64,000 nucleotides of DNA from Falsiruegeria mediterranea M17. Lineage in GTDB: Bacteria > Pseudomonadota > Alphaproteobacteria > Rhodobacterales > Rhodobacteraceae. A program made the translations under genes and the position numbers. A model generated the notes under the pieces. It made no database searches. It saw only the letters and a program-made list of their open reading frames with translations, and had not been told where the DNA came from. Where the stretch lies: assembly GCF_900302455.1 (NCBI RefSeq), contig NZ_ONZG01000012.1, positions 62,001-126,000 on the forward strand, read 5' to 3'. Shown one piece after another: positions 1 to 8,043 of the stretch (its first letter is position 1; each line of letters begins with the position of its first letter).

Positions 1-753
1 ACAGGATCAGGCCGGATCAATGACATCCGTGCGCTGTCGGATGTTTGCGAAGCAACTGGTGCCATGGGGTTGGTCGACGCGGTGTCGTCGTTGGGTGTCT
101 CGGACTTTGCCATCGACGACTTCCCCGGCATCGTCGGCTGGGCGTCATGCCCGCAAAAAGGCGTGGCCTGTCTGCCGCTGACTTATGCTCCGGTGAGCTT
201 TTCAGATCGCTACATCGACGTGTTAAAAGCAACCGGCGCGCGTACCTATGCGCACCATCCGATCCTGGAAGCACGTCATTGGGCGATCATTGACGGTCGG
301 GATGCGGAAAAAGGCACCTACCACCGTACACACTCGGGCTATGCCGTCGCAGCATTCCACGAAGCCTTGCGGATCGCGCTAGAGGACGGTGTTGCCAATC
401 GCGCCGCTGAATACACCCGGCACGAGGCGATCCTGCGCGAAGCCGTCACCGTGATGGGTTGTGACGTGACATCGGACATGACGAGCCTTTTGGTTCTGGA
501 CCTGCCACCTGCCTTCAAGGGGCGTGAAATGGAGCTGGTGCAAGCCTGCCGCGCGCAAAGGTTCGGTATCTGGCCCACCCTGTCGGAACCGGTTCAGGTT
601 CGTATCGGCATTCTGAACCTGCTGTCCGAAAAGGCGATCACAGATATTGCTCTGCGGTTTGGTCAGGCCCTGAACGATTTGGGTGCGCATGTTGATTTAA
701 CCGAAATCGAAACCCTTCTTCGCAATCGCTACTCCGAAGCACTCGCAGCGTGA
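1..753 (+). CDS. class V PLP aminotransferase, 3' part (serine-glyoxylate type?)
   Basis: The reading frame is open from the first base and encodes 250 residues before TGA, so the N-terminal part lies outside the window. The visible part has class V (fold type I) aminotransferase features: an Asp-Ala-Val-Ser-Ser segment at about residues 26-30 of the fragment (PLP-pyridine Asp region) and a CPQKG motif whose Lys is the likely Schiff-base residue. Next comes a small domain with THSGYAVAAFHEAL. Serine-glyoxylate and alanine-glyoxylate aminotransferases belong to this family and fit the malate-CoA ligase and hydroxyacid dehydrogenase genes that follow 9 bp downstream. The C-terminal half is divergent from classic SgaA, so the substrate is inferred from context only. 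A GAGGTGAG ribosome site for the next gene overlaps its stop codon. Confidence 0.75.
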   Translation, partial: TGSGRINDIRALSDVCEATGAMGLVDAVSSLGVSDFAIDDFPGIVGWASCPQKGVACLPLTYAPVSFSDRYIDVLKATGARTYAHHPILEARHWAIIDGRDAEKGTYHRTHSGYAVAAFHEALRIALEDGVANRAAEYTRHEAILREAVTVMGCDVTSDMTSLLVLDLPPAFKGREMELVQACRAQRFGIWPTLSEPVQVRIGILNLLSEKAITDIALRFGQALNDLGAHVDLTEIETLLRNRYSEALAA

Positions 754-762
754 GGTGAGACA

Positions 763-1962
763 ATGGACATTCACGAATATCAAGCCAAGGACATCTTGTC
801 CGGTTTCGGCGTCGAGGTACCGCCCGGTGCCATCGCCTATAGCCCCGAACAGGCCGCATACCGTGCCCGCGAATTGGGTGGCGAGAAATGGGTCGTCAAG
901 GCGCAGGTTCATGCCGGTGGTCGCGGCAAGGCGGGCGGCGTCAAGCTGTGCTCGTCCGACACCGAGATCCAAGCTGCCTGCGAAGAGATGTTTGGCCGCA
1001 AGCTGGTGACGCATCAGACGGGCCCCGAAGGCAAAGGCATCTACCGTGTCTATGTCGAGGCCGGCGTGCCGATAGATCGCGAGATTTATCTGGGTTTTGT
1101 GCTGGACCGCTCCAGCCAGCGGGTGATGATCGTAGCATCCGGCGAAGGCGGGATGGAGATCGAGGACATCTCGGCTGAGAAACCCGACAGCATCGTGCGC
1201 TCGACCGTTGAACCCGCCGTGGGTCTGCAAGAGTTTCAGGCACGAGAGATTGCGTTCGCCCTTGGCATCGACCCTGCGCTGACCGCGCAAATGGTGCGCA
1301 CGCTTCAGGGCTGCTATCGCGCGTTCACAGAGCTGGATGCGACGATGGTGGAAATCAATCCGCTGGTGATCACAGGCGACAACCGCATTCTGGCGCTGGA
1401 TGCCAAGATGACGTTCGACGACAACGCCCTGTTCCGTCATCCGCAAATCTCAGAGTTTCGGGACAAAAGCCAGGAAGATCCCCGGGAAAGCCGCGCGGCG
1501 GATCGGGGCCTGTCTTATGTGGGTCTGGACGGCAACATCGGCTGCATCGTCAACGGTGCCGGCCTGGCGATGGCGACGATGGACACCATCAAGCTGGCCG
1601 GGGGCGAGCCTGCGAACTTCCTCGACATTGGTGGCGGCGCCACGCCTGAACGTGTGGCCAAGGCTTTCCGGCTGGTGATGTCGGACGACAATGTGCAGGC
1701 CGTTCTGGTTAACATCTTTGCTGGGATCAACCGCTGCGACTGGGTCGCCGAAGGGGTGGTTCAAGCACTGAAAGAGGTGCAGGTCGACGTGCCCGTTATC
1801 GTCCGCCTTGCCGGAACCAATGTGGAAGAAGGGCAAAAGATCCTGGCCAAGTCCGGCCTGCCCATCATCCGCGCCACAACACTGATGGAAGCTGCCGAAC
1901 GTTCTGTTGGCGCATGGAAAAACGACCTGTCTCAGGCCACCAGAGTAAGGGCTGTCAAATGA
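763..1962 (+). CDS. mtkA: malate-CoA ligase (malate thiokinase) beta subunit
   Basis: The 399-residue protein is of the SucC/MtkA family: an N-terminal ATP-grasp domain ([15 protein letters not shown] at about 45-59) followed by a CoA-ligase domain ([10 protein letters not shown] and [13 protein letters not shown]). The N-terminus [17 protein letters not shown] and overall sequence resemble MtkA of serine-cycle organisms more than housekeeping SucC. Known role: with MtkB it makes malyl-CoA from malate, CoA and ATP, which malyl-CoA lyase splits to glyoxylate and acetyl-CoA. ATG 763 follows GAGGTGAG. The stop overlaps mtkB (ATGA), so the subunits are translationally coupled. Succinyl-CoA synthetase is the alternative, less likely given the flanking aminotransferase and hydroxyacid dehydrogenase. 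Confidence 0.88.
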   Translation: MDIHEYQAKDILSGFGVEVPPGAIAYSPEQAAYRARELGGEKWVVKAQVHAGGRGKAGGVKLCSSDTEIQAACEEMFGRKLVTHQTGPEGKGIYRVYVEAGVPIDREIYLGFVLDRSSQRVMIVASGEGGMEIEDISAEKPDSIVRSTVEPAVGLQEFQAREIAFALGIDPALTAQMVRTLQGCYRAFTELDATMVEINPLVITGDNRILALDAKMTFDDNALFRHPQISEFRDKSQEDPRESRAADRGLSYVGLDGNIGCIVNGAGLAMATMDTIKLAGGEPANFLDIGGGATPERVAKAFRLVMSDDNVQAVLVNIFAGINRCDWVAEGVVQALKEVQVDVPVIVRLAGTNVEEGQKILAKSGLPIIRATTLMEAAERSVGAWKNDLSQATRVRAVK

Positions 1963-2849
1963 GCATTCTTCTTGATCGCGATACCAAGGTCATCGTTCAG
2001 GGCATTACCGGACGCATGGCGCAGTTCCACACGCGGGACATGATGAACTACGGCACCAATGTTGTCGGCGGCGTGGTCCCCGGCAAAGGTGGCGAAACGG
2101 TCGAAGGCGTGCCGGTTTTCAACACTGTGAAAGAGGCGATCGCCGCCACCGGGGCCGAAGCAAGCCTGGTGTTCGTGCCGCCCCCATTTGCTGCGGATTC
2201 GATCATGGAGGCTGCGGATGCGGGCATCCGCTATTGCGTTTGCATCACTGACGGCATCCCGGCGCAGGACATGATCCGGGTCAAGCGCTACATGTACCGC
2301 TATCCCAAGAACAAGCGTATGGTCCTGACCGGCCCCAACTGTGCTGGCACCATCAGCCCGGGCAAGGCGTTGCTGGGGATCATGCCGGGTCACATCTATC
2401 TGCCGGGCAACGTCGGCATCGTGGGCCGCTCGGGTACCTTGGGGTACGAAGCTGCCGCGCAGCTCAAAGAGCTTGGCATTGGTGTTTCAACCTCTGTTGG
2501 CATCGGTGGTGATCCGATCAACGGCTCGTCGTTCAAAGATATTCTGGAACGCTTCGAGAAGGACGATGAAACCCACGTAATCGCCCTCATCGGCGAGATC
2601 GGCGGCCCGCAAGAGGCGGAGGCAGCGGAGTACATCCGTGACCACATCACCAAACCGGTCATTGCTTATGTTGCGGGCATGACTGCGCCCAAGGGTCGAA
2701 CCATGGGTCATGCGGGTGCGATCATCTCGGCCTTTGGCGAAAGTGCCAGCGAGAAGGTGGAAATCCTGTCCGCCGCCGGTGTGACAGTCGCCGAGAACCC
2801 TGCCGTCATCGGTGAAACAATCGCAAACGTCATAAGAAAGGCCGCGTGA
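1959..2849 (+). CDS. mtkB: malate-CoA ligase (malate thiokinase) alpha subunit
   Basis: The 296-residue protein is of the SucD/MtkB family. It has an N-terminal CoA-binding Rossmann domain ([15 protein letters not shown], residues 11-25) and a C-terminal ligase domain. The phosphohistidine is likely His251 in the [10 protein letters not shown] motif. An in-frame upstream ATG at 1914 exists, but ATG 1959 overlapping the mtkA stop as ATGA fits the family N-terminus [15 protein letters not shown]. The length matches MtkB and SucD. It forms the heteromeric malate-CoA ligase with MtkA and couples at TGATG to the downstream dehydrogenase. Separating MtkB from SucD by sequence alone is uncertain, so the operon context carries the call. 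Confidence 0.88.
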   Translation: MSILLDRDTKVIVQGITGRMAQFHTRDMMNYGTNVVGGVVPGKGGETVEGVPVFNTVKEAIAATGAEASLVFVPPPFAADSIMEAADAGIRYCVCITDGIPAQDMIRVKRYMYRYPKNKRMVLTGPNCAGTISPGKALLGIMPGHIYLPGNVGIVGRSGTLGYEAAAQLKELGIGVSTSVGIGGDPINGSSFKDILERFEKDDETHVIALIGEIGGPQEAEAAEYIRDHITKPVIAYVAGMTAPKGRTMGHAGAIISAFGESASEKVEILSAAGVTVAENPAVIGETIANVIRKAA

Positions 2850-3820
2850 TGGTGAAGCCCAGCGTTTTTGTAACCCGCCGCTGGCCTGCCGCTGTCGAAG
2901 CGCGCTTGGCCGAAGATTATGACGTTGTGCTCAACACCGGGGACAAGCCGCTGGCGGCCCCCGAACTGCGCGACGCGCTCAAAACTTATGATGCAGTGCT
3001 GCCCACGGTGACCGACAAACTGGGGGCTGAGGCGCTGGATGTGCCACAGGCGCGGGCACGCATCTTGGCGAACTATGGTGTCGGCTATAGCCATATCGAC
3101 GAGGGTTGCGCGCGCGATCTGGGTCTGACCGTGACCAACACTCCGGACGTGCTGAGCGAATGCACCGCCGATATTGCCATGACGCTGATGCTGATGGCAG
3201 CGCGCCGTGCCTCCGAAGGGGAACGCGAGCTGCGCAATGGTCAATGGAGCGGTTGGCGCCCAACCCATCTGATCGGCACCAAGGTCAGTGGCAAGACGTT
3301 GGGAATCATCGGCTTTGGTCGTATCGGTCAGGAAATGGCGAAACGCGCGCATCACGGGTTCGGTATGAAGATCCTGGTTCAGAACCGCTCAGCCGTTGAT
3401 CCGAAAGTGTTGGCACAGTTCAACGCCACCCAGGTCGAAAGCGTCGACGCGTTGCTGCCGCAGTGCGACTTCGTCTCGCTGCATTGCCCCGGCGGACCAG
3501 CCAACCGGCATCTGATCAACGGGCGGCGGTTGGACCTGATGAAACAAGACGCGTTTCTGATCAACACCGCCCGTGGTGAGGTTGTGGACGAGCATGCACT
3601 GGGCCAAGCGCTGTGGTTCGATGTCATCGCTGGCGCAGGTTTGGATGTTTATGACGGCGAACCCCGGATCAACCCGGACCTGGCGGGTTGTGACAATCTG
3701 GTGATGTTGCCCCATCTGGGCAGCGCCACCCGCGAAGCACGTGAGGCCATGGGGTTCCGGGTGCTGGACAATCTGGATGACTTCTTTGCCGGGCGCACGC
3801 CCCGCGATCGGGTCATTTAA
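2849..3820 (+). CDS. D-2-hydroxyacid dehydrogenase, probable hydroxypyruvate/glyoxylate reductase
   Basis: This 323-residue NAD(P)-dependent D-isomer-specific 2-hydroxyacid dehydrogenase has its nucleotide-binding loop at GFGRIG (155-160). The family catalytic triad is in place: Arg242 in NTARGE, Glu271 in VYDGEP and His289 in LPHLGSA. The start is ATG 2849, overlapping the mtkB stop (TGATG); a GTG three bases earlier is also in frame. In the serine cycle the equivalent enzyme reduces hydroxypyruvate to D-glycerate after serine-glyoxylate transamination. That role is inferred from the adjacent aminotransferase and mtkAB. Formate, phosphoglycerate or glyoxylate specificity cannot be excluded from sequence. 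It is the last gene of the operon; a 9-bp hairpin follows. Confidence 0.83.
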   Translation: MVKPSVFVTRRWPAAVEARLAEDYDVVLNTGDKPLAAPELRDALKTYDAVLPTVTDKLGAEALDVPQARARILANYGVGYSHIDEGCARDLGLTVTNTPDVLSECTADIAMTLMLMAARRASEGERELRNGQWSGWRPTHLIGTKVSGKTLGIIGFGRIGQEMAKRAHHGFGMKILVQNRSAVDPKVLAQFNATQVESVDALLPQCDFVSLHCPGGPANRHLINGRRLDLMKQDAFLINTARGEVVDEHALGQALWFDVIAGAGLDVYDGEPRINPDLAGCDNLVMLPHLGSATREAREAMGFRVLDNLDDFFAGRTPRDRVI

Positions 3821-3826
3821 GCCTTT

Positions 3827-3856
3827 GGGCCTGCCAGTTTCCCGATCGGCAGGCCC
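3827..3856. terminator. hairpin between convergent genes, possible bidirectional terminator
   Basis: Perfect 9-bp arms GGGCCTGCC (3827-3835) and GGCAGGCCC (3848-3856) enclose a 12-nt loop. The hairpin sits between the stop codons of the plus-strand dehydrogenase and the minus-strand MerR gene. No U-tract follows on either strand, so intrinsic termination would be weak. Confidence 0.45.
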
Positions 3857-4288
3857 CTACCCTTCGCCGATGCTGTCGTGATCCGTCAGGCATTCGGAAT
3901 GATCGCTGAGCACCTTCAACACGTTGCAATCCTGCCCGGAGCCGCCGTCGCAATTGGCGATCATCCGCTCCAATTCGGCCTCTAACGCCCGGAGGCGCAG
4001 CATGCGTTGACGCACCTGCACCAACTGCCGCTGTGCTATGGAATCCACATGGCTGCAGGATTGATCCGGATTGTCGGACAGATCCAGAAACTCGCAGATC
4101 GCATCGAGCGAAAACCCCAGCTGTCGCCCATGCCGGATAAAGGCCAAACGATCCAGATCCGACACATGATACCGCCGCTGCCCCCCTTCTGTCCGGCCGG
4201 GTTCATTCATCAGTCCGATCTGCTCATAATACCGAATAGTTTGAACCTTGGTCCCGGTCTGGCGAGACAATGCACCGATCGACAGCAT
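3857..4288 (-). CDS. MerR-family metal-responsive regulator (ZntR/CadR-like)
   Basis: A 143-residue MerR protein. The N-terminal winged helix begins MLSIGALSRQTGTKVQTIRYYEQIGL, and a long dimerisation helix spans about 80-112. Cys78, Cys113 and Cys121 lie at spacings like the metal ligands of ZntR/CadR (Cys79, Cys114, Cys124), with an extra Cys133 near the C-terminus. This suggests a divalent metal sensor (Zn, Cd or Pb). The frame extends 20 residues upstream, but ATG 4288 gives the canonical MerR N-terminus. No metal exporter adjoins it, so its target is unknown; the divergent neighbour is a small WGR-like gene. SoxR is unlikely because the CX2CXCX5C iron-sulfur motif is absent. Confidence 0.82.
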   Translation of the reverse strand: MLSIGALSRQTGTKVQTIRYYEQIGLMNEPGRTEGGQRRYHVSDLDRLAFIRHGRQLGFSLDAICEFLDLSDNPDQSCSHVDSIAQRQLVQVRQRMLRLRALEAELERMIANCDGGSGQDCNVLKVLSDHSECLTDHDSIGEG

Positions 4289-4434
4289 GACATACCTATA
4301 GTTTATGTAGCTTTTCTCAGAGCTAAGCCTTAACCCATTGGCCTGCAAGCCACACCTGTTGATTTTCGATAAGCAATTTATTTGCGACTCGCGTTTACCT
4401 TCGTAAACAGACTGTCCAACTACGGGGAACGCGT

Positions 4435-4686
4435 GTGCAGATTCGGCTGGAAAGAATCAATCATGTCAAACGGCAGAGCCGGTATTACGTCTTGAGCGTA
4501 TCCGAGACGCTGTTTGGTGAGTGGTGCCTGACCCAGGAATCCGGCTCCATCGGGGCAAATGCGGGCATCAAGCGGACAGACTACATGCCATCCCGCGCGG
4601 ATGCTGTTCAAGCTCTATTGACGATGAAAGACGCCAAAACGCGATCCGGTTACGCACCTATTCCGGTGCAGTTGCCGCTGTTGTAA
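4435..4686 (+). CDS. small WGR-domain-like protein
   Basis: This 83-residue protein starts at GTG 4435. It follows the WGR domain pattern: RYYVLSVSETLFGEWCLTQE, then a turn, SIGANAGIKRTDY, and a C-terminal helix ending TKTRSGY-like (KDAKTRSGY). The signature Trp-Gly-Arg is replaced by Ser-Gly-Ser in ESGSIG, so the motif is degenerate. WGR domains occur in PARPs and in stand-alone bacterial proteins and are thought to bind nucleic acid; no function is established for the stand-alone form. It is divergent from the MerR gene and ends 4 bp from the convergent FAD oxidoreductase. The ribosome site is poor, so the exact start is uncertain. Confidence 0.65.
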   Translation: MQIRLERINHVKRQSRYYVLSVSETLFGEWCLTQESGSIGANAGIKRTDYMPSRADAVQALLTMKDAKTRSGYAPIPVQLPLL

Positions 4687-4690
4687 GGCG

Positions 4691-6031
4691 TTACATCGCG
4701 TCGCGGAACCTGTACCACGCAAAGGCGGGCGGCAGGGACGCGCGACGAAACGGTCCCAATTCAAACCGGCGAGGCGCGCGTTTCATCAGATCTGGATGCG
4801 GTCTGCGGGATTTAGATTTACCCAAGGCCATATCAGCGATCAGTGCCCCGGCATAATTCGCCATCGTTACCCCGCCGCCGTGGTAGCCAAAGGCGGCAAA
4901 GGCGCCTTCCATCCCCGGCAGTTCGCCAGCAAAGGGCACCAGGTTCCGGGTCATGCAAATGAGGCCCGACCAGAAATAGGGTGTTTCTACATGGCGCCAT
5001 TCAGGGAACATGCGATCGAAATCAGCGCGTGCGATGGCGCGGGTTGCGGCCATGTTCTGCTCGGTCACACGTACCGAACCACGTAACCCCAGCAACATCC
5101 GGTTGTCCGGTAACAGGCGGAAATAATGCAGCAAAGTGCGGGAATCGACCAGCATCTGGCGGCTCCACCACCCCTGCGCCTGTATCTCATCCTCGTTCAG
5201 CGGACGCGACACCAAGATGTTGGACTGCACCGGCAGATACCGCGCCGACAAGGCGCCTGGCAAATCATCGCTGGAATATCCGTTTGTCCCAACCAGCAGT
5301 TTCTTGGCCCGGACGCGGCCCTTGGGCGTATGCAAAACATACCCGCCCGATTGCTCGATCTTTGTCACTGGCGTTTTGCTGAAAATCCGCACCCCGCGTT
5401 GATGAGCAGCCCCGTACAAGCCAAAGACAAATTTCATCGGATTGAGCGCAAAACCAATGGGCAAATGCACCGCGCCGTGAAAGTCCGGGCTGTTTAGTCC
5501 ATGCGCCGCCATCTCCTCTTTCGGGACGAACTCAAACGGCAGTCCATAGCGCTTGGTGTATTCCTCGCCATACTCTTTGACGGCAGGCACCGCACCGGGT
5601 TTGTGTGCCACAAAAGTGTAGCCTTTGGAGTGGCGATCCACGTTCAGGCCAAACTCGGTCAGATACTCTTCAACCAAATCGACCGAGGCGCGTTCGGCGT
5701 CAAAGAACACCTGAGCATCCGACGGGCCATATTTGCGAACGACGTCCTCGTCATCCTTCTTGGCGCTACCGACGGACACAAGGCCACCATTGCGACCCGA
5801 TGCGCCCCAGCCCGGAACATTAGCATCCAAAAGGACAACATCCGCCCCTTCAGCGGCCAAAGTCAGCGCCGCCGACAAGCCAGTGTAACCGCCACCGATA
5901 ATGGCAAAATCACATCGCCGCTCGCCGTCGAGTTCGGGATATTCAGGCGGCGGCGTATCGATGGTCGACGGCCAGTACCGTTCCTGAATAGGACGGTCAC
6001 CATAGGCCATGTCTTCGTAGATGCGTTTCAT
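4691..6031 (-). CDS. FAD-dependent amine oxidoreductase (PuuB/DadA family)
   Basis: A 446-residue flavoprotein of the DAO/PuuB family. The dinucleotide-binding motif is CDFAIIGGGYTGLSAALTLA at about 41-60, followed by GWGASGRNGG, typical of gamma-glutamylputrescine oxidase-like proteins. The C-terminal FGYHGGGVTMANYAG closes the FAD site. ATG 6031 has AAGGGG four bases upstream; a GTG at 6034 is possible but too close to that site. It lies 8 bp downstream of a second family member, so the two probably form an operon. Such enzymes oxidise amines or N-methylated amino acids with release of aldehyde and reduced flavin. The substrate here is not known. Confidence 0.8.
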   Translation of the reverse strand: MKRIYEDMAYGDRPIQERYWPSTIDTPPPEYPELDGERRCDFAIIGGGYTGLSAALTLAAEGADVVLLDANVPGWGASGRNGGLVSVGSAKKDDEDVVRKYGPSDAQVFFDAERASVDLVEEYLTEFGLNVDRHSKGYTFVAHKPGAVPAVKEYGEEYTKRYGLPFEFVPKEEMAAHGLNSPDFHGAVHLPIGFALNPMKFVFGLYGAAHQRGVRIFSKTPVTKIEQSGGYVLHTPKGRVRAKKLLVGTNGYSSDDLPGALSARYLPVQSNILVSRPLNEDEIQAQGWWSRQMLVDSRTLLHYFRLLPDNRMLLGLRGSVRVTEQNMAATRAIARADFDRMFPEWRHVETPYFWSGLICMTRNLVPFAGELPGMEGAFAAFGYHGGGVTMANYAGALIADMALGKSKSRRPHPDLMKRAPRRFELGPFRRASLPPAFAWYRFRDAM

Positions 6032-6039
6032 CACACCCC

Positions 6040-7347
6040 TTACAGCTTGTCGCGGAAACTGTACCAGAGCATCGCAAGAACCAGCAGCGGAGATCGCAAT
6101 GCCGCCCCACCCGGGAAACGGGGCGTGGGAACCGAGGCCATCAGATCGAACCGCTCGGCCTGACCCGCAATCGCCTCGGCCGCGATTTGCCCGGCAAGCG
6201 AAGCCATGGCCACACCGTGGCCTGAGAACCCCGAAAGGCTCAGGATATTGCCGCGCAGACGCTCGAAATGCGGCATACGGTTCATGGTGATCCCCAGCGT
6301 TCCGCCCCAGGCGTGGTCAATGCGTACATCGCTCAGCTGCGGAAAGATTTCGAGCATCGGAATCCGGACCGCGCCCGCAATGTCATCGGGGAACTTGTAG
6401 CGATAGCTCTCGGTGCCCCCAAACAGCAAACGGTGATCGTCCGAGAAGCGGAAATAATTCACCACGAACTTGCTGTCCGCCACAGCGTGGTTGTTGCGAA
6501 TGAGCTCTTCCTGCCGGTCCGGCCCCAAAGGTTCCGTTGCCACCACGTAATTGTTGATCGGCATGACACGCGCGGCAACGTGCCCGTTCAGCTTGCCAAG
6601 ATAGCCGTTGCAGCCCAACACAACATGATCAGCCGTGACGCGCGCCGCATCGGTGCTGACCACGGCAGGAGAGGTCTCTTGCAGCGATGTCACGCGCGAC
6701 TGTTCAAATATACGCACACCTGCCGCCTCGGCCATCCGCCCGAGGCCCAGAACATATTGCAGCGGATCGATGTGACCTGCGTCCTCATAGATGAGGCCCC
6801 CGTGATACGCAGGTGAGTTCACCAGCGACCGCAACTCTTCGCGGTCGAGCGCTCGGATGTTGGTGTATCCGTACTTGTCCTGCAGGTGTTTGACATAGTC
6901 GTGGCTGTGTTTGACATATCGCGCCCGGTGATCCGCATGGATGATGCCGGGGTGGAAATCGGCGTGCACCAGATCGGATTTGGACAGATCACGCACCAGA
7001 TCCACCGATTGCCGCGCGATCTGCCACAAAGCCTGAGCGCGGTCGTGCCCAACCATATCCTCAAGCTCGTCCTGTTCGACCCGCTGCCCCTGCCCCACCT
7101 GGCCGCCATTGCGCCCCGAGGCGCCAAAGCCCACTCGCTGTGCTTCGAGCAAGATCACGTCGTACCCGCGTTGCGCCAGATGCAGCGCGCTGCTCAACCC
7201 GGTGAAACCGCCGCCCACAACGCAAACATCACACCGCAGATCTCCCTTGGCCGCCGGGCGTGCCTCCGCCTCGTTTGCTTGCGCATTGGCCGCATAGTAA
7301 GAACCGGGATAACGCCCGGGTTGGTCATTGATCGTCAACAGATCCAT
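6040..7347 (-). CDS. FAD-dependent oxidoreductase, gamma-glutamylputrescine oxidase-like
   Basis: A 435-residue protein of the PuuB family. The FAD motif VCVVGGGFTGLSSALHLA lies at about 41-58, then GFGASGRNGGQVGQG, a middle substrate domain (NNYVVATEPL, NYFRFSDDHRLLFGG), and a C-terminal LSGFSGHGVAMASLAG FAD-contact segment. The sequence is a closer match to classical PuuB than its downstream neighbour. PuuB oxidises gamma-glutamylputrescine to the aldehyde in putrescine degradation, but no puuA, puuC or puuD gene is adjacent, so the assignment is by family. ATG 7347 was chosen; GTG 7353 is an in-frame alternative. It is first in a two-gene operon and divergent from the haemoglobin gene. Confidence 0.8.
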   Translation of the reverse strand: MDLLTINDQPGRYPGSYYAANAQANEAEARPAAKGDLRCDVCVVGGGFTGLSSALHLAQRGYDVILLEAQRVGFGASGRNGGQVGQGQRVEQDELEDMVGHDRAQALWQIARQSVDLVRDLSKSDLVHADFHPGIIHADHRARYVKHSHDYVKHLQDKYGYTNIRALDREELRSLVNSPAYHGGLIYEDAGHIDPLQYVLGLGRMAEAAGVRIFEQSRVTSLQETSPAVVSTDAARVTADHVVLGCNGYLGKLNGHVAARVMPINNYVVATEPLGPDRQEELIRNNHAVADSKFVVNYFRFSDDHRLLFGGTESYRYKFPDDIAGAVRIPMLEIFPQLSDVRIDHAWGGTLGITMNRMPHFERLRGNILSLSGFSGHGVAMASLAGQIAAEAIAGQAERFDLMASVPTPRFPGGAALRSPLLVLAMLWYSFRDKL

Positions 7348-7360
7348 TTGCACTCTGTTC

Positions 7361-7481
7361 CATATCTGGGCGGGTGTGTTTCCTGGTCAGCCTACGCCTC
7401 TACACCCCCTGAATCCAGATATGATCAAAATAATTTTTCCTGTCGTATACTGTTTTTCTTACGTTTCGATATTTTTGATCA
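7361..7481. promoter_or_regulatory. divergent control region with two long-range inverted repeats
   Basis: Two interleaved inverted repeats lie upstream of the PuuB-like gene and of the haemoglobin gene. One pair is CATATCTGG (7361-7369) and CCAGATATG (7415-7423). The other is TGATCAAAA (7422-7430) and TTTTGATCA (7473-7481). The DNA from 7420 to 7500 is AT-rich. Arm spacings of 45-50 bp suggest operator pairs rather than hairpins. The regulator is not identified, and no clear FNR box was found. Confidence 0.35.
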
Positions 7482-7578
7482 CTTTTAACCAATCAATCAC
7501 ACGAAGCACGGGTCAAAATCCCGCATTGCGCCGTGAAAGAATGCAAGTCAGAGCTCAATAAGAACAAGGGCACGCCAT

Positions 7579-7995
7579 ATGAACATAGACAGATCCCCCA
7601 AGGCTGACATCACTCGGGCAGATATTCAGGCTTTATTGGTCGAGTTTTACACGCGTGTCCGTGCTAACGAAGCTATTGGCCCGATCTTTCATCATCACAT
7701 CGGAGAGGATGATGCCGTTTGGGCCATTCACCTCGCCAAGATCGAAGATTTCTGGGCCAATGTCATGCTGCGCGACCGGGCCTATAAGGGCAACCCGATG
7801 CAAACTCATCTGGCCATGCCCGAGATCACGCCGAGCCATTTCGACATCTGGCTGAACCTGTTCAAAACGACAGCCCACGAAGTTTTGTCGCCCGACAAAG
7901 CCGACCTTTTTGACTTGATGGCGCGGCGTATTGGCCAAAGCCTGATGATGGGAATGCAACGGGCGCATTCCAATCAGGTTCCCAACCTGGGTTAG
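7579..7995 (+). CDS. group III truncated haemoglobin
   Basis: A 138-residue globin with the group III (TrHbP) signature: FYTRVRANEAIGPIF with Tyr24 at the B10 position, HLAKIEDFWANVML, YKGNPMQTH with His77 as likely proximal ligand, and a Trp in HFDIWLNLF at the G8 position. Group III truncated haemoglobins bind O2, NO or related ligands; in Campylobacter (Ctb) the protein affects oxygen handling. ATG 7579 follows AAGGGC. It is transcribed away from the PuuB-like operon and toward the reductive dehalogenase fusion, from which it is separated by 48 bp of convergent DNA. A link to either neighbour is not shown. Confidence 0.88.
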   Translation: MNIDRSPKADITRADIQALLVEFYTRVRANEAIGPIFHHHIGEDDAVWAIHLAKIEDFWANVMLRDRAYKGNPMQTHLAMPEITPSHFDIWLNLFKTTAHEVLSPDKADLFDLMARRIGQSLMMGMQRAHSNQVPNLG

Positions 7996-8043
7996 ATGCG
8001 TCGAAAATTGCGGCCAGCCGCCGGCAAAACGTGATCTTTCATT

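Noticed and set aside
763-2849. Housekeeping sucCD of the TCA cycle
   Set aside because: The N-terminal sequence and the flanking aminotransferase and hydroxyacid dehydrogenase fit mtkAB better. No sucA, sucB or mdh gene is adjacent.
5501-6163. 220-residue plus-strand frame opposite the PuuB-type gene
   Set aside because: It overlaps two well-supported minus-strand flavoprotein genes and encodes no recognisable protein.
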